From Pseudomonas maioricensis (GTDB lineage: Bacteria; Pseudomonadota; Gammaproteobacteria; Pseudomonadales; Pseudomonadaceae), in assembly GCF_022790535.1 (NCBI RefSeq), contig NZ_LOHG01000007.1:140217-176200 (forward strand): DNA of 35,984 nt, given 5' to 3'. The position numbers and the translations under genes were made by a program. Below, in pieces: positions 26,491-35,984 of the stretch. The notes under the pieces are model-generated. The model was not told the origin of the DNA, searched no databases, and saw nothing but the letters and a program-made list of their open reading frames with translations. Positions within the stretch are counted from its first letter, which is position 1; every line of letters begins with the position of its first letter.

Positions 26491-26523
26491 CAGTTCATGC
26501 TGCGCCGCAAGCAGCATGAACTG
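26491..26523 (+). other. Strong hairpin between aotP and argR
   Basis: CAGTTCATGCTGC (26491-26503) pairs perfectly over 13 bp with GCAGCATGAACTG (26511-26523) around a 7-base loop. No T-run follows, so it is not a classical terminator. In this position it may limit read-through into argR or protect the 3' end of the aot message. A smaller hairpin (AACGAA-ATGC-TTCGTT, then TT) directly follows the aotP stop codon. Confidence 0.75.
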
Positions 26524-26576
26524 ATAGCCGTAGACTCATCCTGGGCGTTGCGATGCCCGCCCCATAAGCTGTGTAC

Positions 26577-26597
26577 ACAGTTTTAACAACAGCGACA
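26577..26597 (-). promoter_or_regulatory. Candidate ArgR half-site upstream of argR
   Basis: The minus strand reads TGTCGC-N8-AA over 26577-26597, a full match to the ArgR half-site, 19 bp upstream of the argR start. No good tandem partner is visible on either side, and one or so such match is expected by chance in a window this size, so autoregulation through it is only a suggestion. Confidence 0.4.
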
Positions 26598-26615
26598 CGT
26601 TTCGGATTGCACGCC

Positions 26616-27596
26616 ATGACCGCTCAACGAATTGGTTTTCTTATCTGGCCCAGCACCAAAGCCCTGACTCTGGCGCTGGCTGAGGAAGCCTTGCGTGTTG
26701 CTCAGCGCGTCCATCCGGAAGTGCTTTACGAGTTGTCGTTTCTCCAGGCTGAAGTGCCCGCCGAGGGGGCATGGCAATTGCCCGGCGAACCATGGTCCGG
26801 GCGTCTGGAGGGTTGTCAGAAGCTGTTCTTGCTGGCGGACGAGCCGCCTGCGTCGATCAACCCGGCACTGACGTCTGCGCTCAAGCAACTGGTGCGTTCC
26901 GGCTGCGTGATCGGTGGGCTTTCAGCCGGGGTTTATCCGCTGGCGCAACTGGGCTTGCTCGATGGCTATCGTGCTGCCGTGCACTGGCGCTGGCAGGATG
27001 ATTTCACCGAGCGTTTTCCGAAAGTCATCGCCACCAGTCATCTGTTCGACTGGGACCGTGATCGCCTGACCGCTTGCGGTGGCATGTCGGTACTGGATCT
27101 GTTGCTGGCAGTCCTGGCCCGGGACCACGGCGCCGAGCTGGCGGGTGCGGTGTCCGAAGAGCTGGTGGTTGAGCGTATACGTGAAGGTGGCGAGCGTCAG
27201 CGTATTCCACTGCAGAATCGCCTGGGCTCCAGTCATCCCAAGCTGACTCAGGCTGTGTTGTTGATGGAAGCGAACATCGAAGAGCCGCTGACCACTGATG
27301 AAATTGCCCAGCATGTTTGCGTTTCACGTCGTCAACTGGAGCGAATTTTCAAGCAGTACCTCAATCGCGTGCCAAGCCAGTATTACCTCGAGTTGCGCCT
27401 CAACAAGGCACGGCAGATGCTGATGCAGACCAGCAAATCCATCATCCAGATCGGCCTGTCCTGTGGCTTCTCATCCGGTCCGCACTTTTCCAGCGCCTAC
27501 CGCAACTTTTTCGGCGCCACCCCGCGTGAAGACCGTAATCAACGCCGCAGCAGCAGCCCGTTTGAATTGTCATCGGTGCCCGCAGAGCGGGGGTGA
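26616..27596 (+). CDS. argR: Arginine-responsive AraC/XylS-family regulator ArgR
   Basis: The 326-residue protein has an N-terminal DJ-1/PfpI-like domain (about 1-190, with SGCVIGGLSAGVYPLAQLGLLDG) and a C-terminal AraC double helix-turn-helix (LTTDEIAQHVCVSRRQLERIFKQYL from about residue 225, and SIIQIGLSCGFSSGPHFSSAYRNFFGATPRE). Pseudomonas ArgR controls arginine uptake and the AST pathway and is unrelated to enterobacterial ArgR. ATG 26616 gives the family start MTAQRIGFLIWPS; an in-frame GTG at 26571 is less likely. It lies 163 bp after aotP, probably partly read through from the aot operon. Confidence 0.95.
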   Translation: MTAQRIGFLIWPSTKALTLALAEEALRVAQRVHPEVLYELSFLQAEVPAEGAWQLPGEPWSGRLEGCQKLFLLADEPPASINPALTSALKQLVRSGCVIGGLSAGVYPLAQLGLLDGYRAAVHWRWQDDFTERFPKVIATSHLFDWDRDRLTACGGMSVLDLLLAVLARDHGAELAGAVSEELVVERIREGGERQRIPLQNRLGSSHPKLTQAVLLMEANIEEPLTTDEIAQHVCVSRRQLERIFKQYLNRVPSQYYLELRLNKARQMLMQTSKSIIQIGLSCGFSSGPHFSSAYRNFFGATPREDRNQRRSSSPFELSSVPAERG

Positions 27597-27624
27597 CTCT
27601 TGCCGGTTGTGGTGGTTGAGGATT

Positions 27625-27713
27625 TGTAGGAGTGAGCTTGCTCGCGATGGCGGCTTGTCAGAATAACTGTAGGTGACTGACAGAACGCTATCGCGAGCAA
27701 GCTCACTCCTACA
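27625..27713. repeat. REPIN, GTAGGAGTGAGC family, long-spacer topology
   Basis: Arms of 24 bp (27625-27648 and 27690-27713) are perfectly complementary with a 41-bp spacer. GTAGGAG ends point outward, opposite to the pairs at 6239 and 21752. The spacer has its own small symmetry (TGTCAG and CTGACA). It lies just after argR and may mark the end of that transcript. The rest of the 400-bp argR-aruC gap holds the aruC control region. Confidence 0.93.
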
Positions 27714-27851
27714 GAGGGATGTATCAAGGCAAATCAATTCATAGTTATCGGCGGGCAATTCGGATCGCCGCCACTCGCTCCAACAATTCCACGCATCTGT
27801 ATCTGCAACAATCCGCCCGCAACGTTTAAACTGCGCCTTTGCGATGGTTAA

Positions 27852-27872
27852 TGTCGCATTGCCGAAAGTCAG
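27852..27872 (+). promoter_or_regulatory. Upstream ArgR half-site at aruC
   Basis: A full TGTCGC-N8-AA match. It is 30 bp upstream of the main tandem operator and has no -10 element at the expected distance, so it may be an accessory site. The 21 bp before it (27831-27851) is only a weak half-site. Confidence 0.6.
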
Positions 27873-27881
27873 CAGAAATAC

Positions 27882-29217
<1,336 letters not shown>

Positions 29218-29363
29218 TGGCGAGCTGATTCAACGCGACACCCCCGACGCTTGCCTGCAAGGCAAACGTCGGACATTTTCCTGTGCCATGTGGCGTTGAT
29301 CCACGTGGCGCTTTTTTTCTGTGCCGGGTTTGCCCGGTCTGTGTTCTGGTAAGGAGTGGCACC

Positions 29364-30395
29364 ATGCTCGTGATGCGCCCCGCGCAAATGGCTGATCTGG
29401 CCGAGGTTCAACGCCTCGCTGCCGACAGCCCGATCGGTGTCACGTCCCTGCCTGACGATGCGGGGCGGCTTGGCGACAAGATCGCCGCTTCGGAAGCCTC
29501 GTTCGCGGCCGAGGTGAGCTTCAATGGCGAAGAAACCTATTTCTTCGTACTGGAAGACAGCGAGAGCGGACGACTGGTGGGCTGTTCAGGGATTGTCGCC
29601 TCGGCGGGCTACTCCGAACCTTTCTACAGCTTCCGTAACGAAACCTTCGTTCACGCGTCTCGCGAGCTGAAGATTCATAACAAGATTCATGTTCTGTCCC
29701 AGTGCCACGACTTGACCGGCAATAGCCTGTTGACCAGTTTCTATGTGGTCCCTGAACTGGTGGGCAGCGCGTGGTCGGAGCTTAATTCCCGGGGGCGTCT
29801 GCTGTTTGTCGCCAGTCATCCGGAGCGTTTCGCCGATTCGGTGGTGACCGAGATCGTCGGTTACAGCGATGAAAATGGCGACTCGCCGTTCTGGGATGCC
29901 ATCGGGCGCAACTTCTTCGATTTGAACTATGCCGCAGCCGAACGTCTGTGTGGGTTGAAAAGCCGGACATTCCTCGCCGAGCTGATGCCGCATTACCCGA
30001 TTTATGTGCCGCTGTTGCCGGATGCTGCTCAGGAAGCCATGGGCCAGGTGCATCCGCGGGCGCAGATCACCTTCGACATCCTGATGCGCGAAGGCTTTGA
30101 GACCGATCACTACATCGATATTTTCGACGGTGGCCCGACCCTGCATGCGCGTGTTTCCGGGATTCGCTCCATTGCCCAGAGCCGGATGGTGCCCGTCAAA
30201 ATAGATGCTCAACGGTCCACTGACACCGGTTCCGGCGGCCGTTTGTATCTGGTTGCCAATGGCTTGTTGCAGGATTACCGGGCGATATTGCTGGAGTTGG
30301 ACTGGGCGCCAGGCAAGCCGGTCGCTCTTAGTCTGGCGGCAGCCGAGGCGCTGGGTGTCGGTGAAGACGCCAGCGTGCGGGTCGTGGCGGTCTGA
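29364..30395 (+). CDS. aruF: Arginine N-succinyltransferase, alpha subunit
   Basis: The 343-residue subunit transfers succinyl from succinyl-CoA to the alpha-amino group of arginine (and ornithine), the entry step of the AST pathway. It has a GNAT-like fold: MLVMRPAQMADLAEVQRLA, FVLEDSESGRLVGCSGIVAS, and a conserved NFFDLNYAAAERLCGLKSRTFLAELMPHYPIY block. ATG 29364 follows AAGGAG by 7 bases; the frame is open to 29283 but lacks a ribosome binding site there. It is paralogous to aruG, which follows 75 bp later, and the two form the heteromeric enzyme of pseudomonads (E. coli has one subunit type, AstA). Confidence 0.95.
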   Translation: MLVMRPAQMADLAEVQRLAADSPIGVTSLPDDAGRLGDKIAASEASFAAEVSFNGEETYFFVLEDSESGRLVGCSGIVASAGYSEPFYSFRNETFVHASRELKIHNKIHVLSQCHDLTGNSLLTSFYVVPELVGSAWSELNSRGRLLFVASHPERFADSVVTEIVGYSDENGDSPFWDAIGRNFFDLNYAAAERLCGLKSRTFLAELMPHYPIYVPLLPDAAQEAMGQVHPRAQITFDILMREGFETDHYIDIFDGGPTLHARVSGIRSIAQSRMVPVKIDAQRSTDTGSGGRLYLVANGLLQDYRAILLELDWAPGKPVALSLAAAEALGVGEDASVRVVAV

Positions 30396-30470
30396 TACGC
30401 CTTTTGAATGTGGATGGCTGGTTTAGCGAGTTTCGCCGTTTCCCGAGGGAAGCGGTATTGAGGAGATAGC

Positions 30471-32962
<2,492 letters not shown>

Positions 32963-32992
32963 CACAACGCTGGCGTGCGACAGGCATGCATT

Positions 32993-33081
32993 TGTAGGAG
33001 TGAGCTTGCTCGCGATAACGGTAGACCTGTTAAGAAATTACCGTTTCGCCTGACGCTATCGCGAGCAAGCTCACTCCTACA
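32993..33081. repeat. REPIN inside the aru operon, long-spacer topology
   Basis: Arms of 24 bp (32993-33016 and 33058-33081) are perfectly complementary with a 41-bp spacer and GTAGGAG ends outward. The spacer carries AACGGTA and TACCGTT, which can extend the stem. It has the same length and topology as the element at 27625-27713. It lies between aruD and aruB, so it is transcribed within the operon and could stabilise the upstream message or reduce downstream expression. Confidence 0.93.
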
Positions 33082-33192
33082 GAAAATCCATTTCAGTCCA
33101 GTAAGTTATATTTTGTTTGATAGAGCTGCCCAAGGCTGCGAAGCGATGATTGAACCTTACGCTTATAAGAAAAGATCCACGGAGCCGAGCCG

Positions 33193-34539
33193 ATGAAATC
33201 ATACGAAGTCAATTTTGACGGCCTGGTCGGGCCGACGCATAACTACGGCGGGCTGTCCTACGGTAACGTCGCCTCGCAAAGTAATTGCCAGCAATCCTCC
33301 AATCCTCGCGAAGCAGCGTTGCAGGGGTTGGCAAAAATGAAAGCGCTGATGGACATGGGCTTCACTCAGGGCGTACTTGCCCCTCAGGAACGTCCCGATG
33401 TCGCCGGTTTGCGTCGCCTGGGTTTCGCTGGCAGTGATTCGCAGGTGATCCAGCAGGCTGCGAAACAGGCTATGCCCCTGTTGGCTGCCAGTTGTTCCGC
33501 ATCGAGCATGTGGGTCGCCAACGCCGCAACGGTCAGCCCGAGCGCCGACACTGCCGATGGTCGCGTGCATTTCACCGCCGCCAACCTGGCCTGCAAGTAC
33601 CATCGCAGCATTGAACATCCGACCACCAGCCGCGTGCTGGCGGCTATGTTCGCAAACCCGCAGCACTTCGCTCATCACGCCGCATTGCCCTCTGTTGCCC
33701 AGTTTGGTGATGAGGGCGCAGCCAACCATACCCGTCTGTGCCGTGACTATGGCGAGACGGGAGTGGAATTTTTCGTGTTTGGTCGTAGCGCCTTTGATGC
33801 GCGATTCCCCGAGCCGCAGAAGTATCCGGCACGTCAGACCCTGGAAGCATCCCAGGCGGTTGCCCGTTTGCATGGTTTGAGTGACAGCGCGGTGGTTTAC
33901 GGCCAGCAGAACCCGGCGGTGATCGATCAGGGCGTGTTTCATAACGATGTAATCGCAGTGGGTAACGGCGAAGTGTTGTTCTATCACGAGGACGCATTTC
34001 TTCACACCGAGCGCATGCTGGCAGAACTGCAGGACAAACTTGCCCGTTGCGGCGCGCAGCTCAAGGCGATCTGCGTGCCCCGTGCAGAAGTTTCGGTCGA
34101 AGACGCGGTGCGTTCGTACCTGTTCAATAGCCAGTTGTTGTCCCGCCCCGACGGCACCATGTTGCTGGTTGTGCCTGAAGAGTGTCGCGGTAACGAGCGC
34201 GTCTGGCGTTACCTGCAAGGGCTGATCGCGGGAGCGGGGCCGGTCAAGGAAGTCAAAGTCTTCGACCTCAAACAGAGCATGCAGAATGGCGGCGGTCCGG
34301 CTTGCTTGCGTCTGCGGGTAGCGCTCAATAAATCCGAGCTGGCGGCGGTCAACCCTGGGGTTATCATGACCGCGCCGCTGTACGATACGCTCACGCAATG
34401 GGTGGACAGACATTACCGTGACCGCATGAGCGAAGATGATCTGGCGGACCCGCAATTGCTCATTGAATGCCGCGCGGCATTGGATGAATTGACGCAAATC
34501 CTTAAACTGGGCGCGGTCTATCCTTTTCAGTTGGCCTGA
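33193..34539 (+). CDS. aruB: N-succinylarginine dihydrolase
   Basis: The 448-residue amidinotransferase-fold enzyme hydrolyses N2-succinylarginine to succinylornithine, CO2 and two ammonia, step two of the pathway. The N terminus [23 protein letters not shown] is highly characteristic. The likely catalytic triad is Glu174 ([10 protein letters not shown]), His250 ([11 protein letters not shown]) and Cys371 (GGPACLRLR). GGAG lies about 9 bases before the ATG. It is separated from aruD by 230 bp holding a REPIN, so an internal promoter is possible, although none was identified with confidence. Confidence 0.96.
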   Translation: MKSYEVNFDGLVGPTHNYGGLSYGNVASQSNCQQSSNPREAALQGLAKMKALMDMGFTQGVLAPQERPDVAGLRRLGFAGSDSQVIQQAAKQAMPLLAASCSASSMWVANAATVSPSADTADGRVHFTAANLACKYHRSIEHPTTSRVLAAMFANPQHFAHHAALPSVAQFGDEGAANHTRLCRDYGETGVEFFVFGRSAFDARFPEPQKYPARQTLEASQAVARLHGLSDSAVVYGQQNPAVIDQGVFHNDVIAVGNGEVLFYHEDAFLHTERMLAELQDKLARCGAQLKAICVPRAEVSVEDAVRSYLFNSQLLSRPDGTMLLVVPEECRGNERVWRYLQGLIAGAGPVKEVKVFDLKQSMQNGGGPACLRLRVALNKSELAAVNPGVIMTAPLYDTLTQWVDRHYRDRMSEDDLADPQLLIECRAALDELTQILKLGAVYPFQLA

Positions 34540-34545
34540 ATTCTG

Positions 34546-34570
34546 GCGGGTCGTGCCAGGCACGATCCGC
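34546..34570 (+). other. Intra-operon hairpin after aruB
   Basis: GCGGGTCGTG pairs with CACGATCCGC (one G-U pair) around the loop CCAGG, 6 bp after the aruB stop codon. No T-run follows. It is probably an mRNA stability or attenuation element. A separate 12-bp palindrome TCTCTATAGAGA at 34581-34592 ends 9 bp before the next start codon. Confidence 0.6.
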
Positions 34571-34601
34571 TGTACTTACCTCTCTATAGAGAACACCGAT
34601 T

Positions 34602-34886
34602 ATGAGCGACACCCTGCAGTTAATCCTTGAAGACACCGATGGCACCCAGCTGGAAACCTCTTGCACCCGCGTTGCTGTCGTCTGGCAGGGCAAGGAAATC
34701 TGGATTCAGCACGATGGCCGTGGTCAGTTGCTGATCGGTGTTGATGTCGAAGAAGGCGATGCCGAATACGCCAACCTGTTGTTGCGTCCTCTGGCAACCA
34801 ACCTGGTCAGCCTGCAACTGGAAATGGAGCCTGCCGACGTCGGCGAAGACGAAGAGCACGTGCACGGCCCTGACTGCAATCACTAA
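34602..34886 (+). CDS. Small conserved protein of the aru operon (PA0900-like)
   Basis: The 94-residue acidic protein, [20 protein letters not shown] onward, is predicted to be a small beta-rich domain ([29 protein letters not shown]) with an acidic, His/Cys-containing tail ([13 protein letters not shown]) that could bind a metal. Homologues sit between aruB and aruE in other pseudomonads; an old database label of topoisomerase is not supported by anything visible here. The function is unknown. The Shine-Dalgarno is weak (GAGAA). The stop is 32 bp before aruE. Confidence 0.88.
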   Translation: MSDTLQLILEDTDGTQLETSCTRVAVVWQGKEIWIQHDGRGQLLIGVDVEEGDAEYANLLLRPLATNLVSLQLEMEPADVGEDEEHVHGPDCNH

Positions 34887-34918
34887 GTCTCACTCCCACC
34901 CATAAGGGAACAGCGCCT

Positions 34919-35926
34919 ATGCTTGCCCTCGGTAAACTGCTTGACCTGACTTTGGCTGGACGTGAGCCAGCAGAAAAGACTCAAGTGACAGTCGCCGGAG
35001 TGCGACTGCGATGGCTGAGCGAAGGCGCGCTGGAAGTACGTCCTGCCCAGGATCGGGATAACGGCACGGACTTGCTGTTATCCGCCGGTATCCACGGCAA
35101 TGAGACCGCACCTATCGAGCTGCTGGATGAATTGATCCGCAGCATTGCCCGCAGCGAATTGCAGCCGCGGGCACGTATTCTTTTCCTGTTCGGCAACCCC
35201 GAAGCCATGCGTCGCGGCGAGCGTTATGTCGAGCAGGACGTCAACCGGCTATTCAACGGCCAACACGAACACAGCGGCGGTACCGAGGCGTTGCGTGCTT
35301 GTGAGCTCGAGCGGCTGGCAGCGACGTTCTTCAGCATTCCTGACCGCTACCGCTTGCACTACGACCTGCACACCGCGATACGTGGCTCGAAAATCGAGCA
35401 GTTTGCGTTGTATCCCTGGAAAGAGGGCCGTCAGCATTCGCGTCGGGAACTGGCACGTCTGCAAGCTGCCGGCATGACTGCGGTGCTGTTACAGAACAAA
35501 CCCTCCATCGTGTTCAGCGCGTATACCTACGACAAGCTGGGGGCTGAGTCCTTTACCCTGGAGCTGGGTAAAGCGCGGCCATTCGGGCACAACCAGGAGG
35601 TTGACCTCACTCGTCTGCGCTTGCGGCTGGAGCAAATGATCGAAGGCACCGAGCCTGCGGTGCAAGAGAGTCTGGAGAGTCTGCAACTGTTCAGCGTTGC
35701 CCGGGAAATCATCAAGCACAGCGATGGCTTCAGGCTGCACCTGCCCTTGGACGTGGAGAATTTTTCACCGTTGGATAAAGGCTATGTTCTGGCCGACGAC
35801 CTGAGCCATTCCCGCTGGGTTGTTGAAGAAGAGGGCGCGAGGATCATTTTCCCGAATCCCAAGGTCAAGAATGGCTTGCGAGCGGGGATATTGATTGTGC
35901 CTGCTACAGAGGATGGGCTGGTTTGA
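34919..35926 (+). CDS. aruE: Succinylglutamate desuccinylase
   Basis: The 335-residue zinc hydrolase splits N-succinylglutamate to succinate and glutamate, the last step of the AST pathway. The M14-type zinc ligands are His59 and Glu62 ([19 protein letters not shown]) and His151 ([11 protein letters not shown]), with Glu215 ([12 protein letters not shown]) as the catalytic residue. Its length is close to the AstE norm (about 320-335). AAGGGA lies upstream of the ATG. It is the last aru gene in the window; no clear terminator is visible in the 58 bases after it. Confidence 0.95.
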   Translation: MLALGKLLDLTLAGREPAEKTQVTVAGVRLRWLSEGALEVRPAQDRDNGTDLLLSAGIHGNETAPIELLDELIRSIARSELQPRARILFLFGNPEAMRRGERYVEQDVNRLFNGQHEHSGGTEALRACELERLAATFFSIPDRYRLHYDLHTAIRGSKIEQFALYPWKEGRQHSRRELARLQAAGMTAVLLQNKPSIVFSAYTYDKLGAESFTLELGKARPFGHNQEVDLTRLRLRLEQMIEGTEPAVQESLESLQLFSVAREIIKHSDGFRLHLPLDVENFSPLDKGYVLADDLSHSRWVVEEEGARIIFPNPKVKNGLRAGILIVPATEDGLV

Positions 35927-35984
35927 TTCTGACCTGGACTCAGTAACTGCGGCGCTTCATCTACTGGATTGAAATGCATTTTCT

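Noticed and set aside
33199..34563. 454-codon open frame on the minus strand opposite aruB
   Set aside because: aruB is unmistakable with a complete triad, and the opposite frame has no ribosome binding site and an unnatural composition. Long antisense frames are expected from codon bias in high-GC genes.

Overview
The window is chromosomal DNA of a Pseudomonas, most likely from the fluorescens/syringae side of the genus rather than P. aeruginosa. Four blocks of genes match gene sets I know from P. aeruginosa (around PA2598-PA2603, PA2811-PA2817, PA0871-PA0873 and PA0887-PA0901). The spaces between them hold many Pseudomonas REP-type inverted repeats ending in GTAGGAG or GTGGGAGC. No phage genes, transposases, rRNA, tRNA or CRISPR array were seen.

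Layout. (1) 94-6089, minus strand: a sulfur-scavenging operon reading 3-mercaptopropionate dioxygenase, four-domain rhodanese, sulfonate-type periplasmic binding protein, NtaA/DszA-type flavin monooxygenase, and an acyl-CoA-dehydrogenase-fold oxidoreductase. A LysR regulator (6422-7327) is divergent from it. (2) 7490-15004: a conserved housekeeping block with a PA2817-like protein, fadE, a glutathione transferase, an ABC-2 exporter (ATPase and permease), arfB and a YhhS-like MFS transporter. (3) 15172-15575: two small minus-strand genes, one of only 46 codons with a strong ribosome binding site, separated by a 12-bp inverted repeat. (4) 15920-18949: phenylalanine catabolism, phhAB divergent from phhR with a TyrR-type box between them. 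(5) 19055-21650: a small secreted DUF2790 protein and acsA. (6) 22305-35926: arginine uptake and degradation, aotJQMOP-argR followed by the arginine succinyltransferase (AST) pathway aruC-F-G-D-B-orf-E.

How the genes work together. Block 6 is a complete circuit. AotJQMP imports arginine/ornithine, ArgR senses arginine, and the aru enzymes convert arginine to glutamate and succinate. Tandem ArgR half-sites (TGTCGC-N8-AA) lie upstream of both aotJ and aruC, with the same 16-bp distance to a TAnAAT -10 element. Block 1 looks like a route that imports an organosulfur compound and releases its sulfur. Its chemistry beyond the first, well-supported dioxygenase step is inference.

Repeats are the most unusual part of the window. 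There are four perfect or near-perfect REP pairs of one family in two opposite topologies, a second family with GTGGGAGC ends including a ~103-bp composite element present twice, a 95-bp near-perfect cruciform, a degenerate pair that contains the phhR stop codon, and an 18-bp tandem repeat that seems to have grown out of a REP tail at the left edge.
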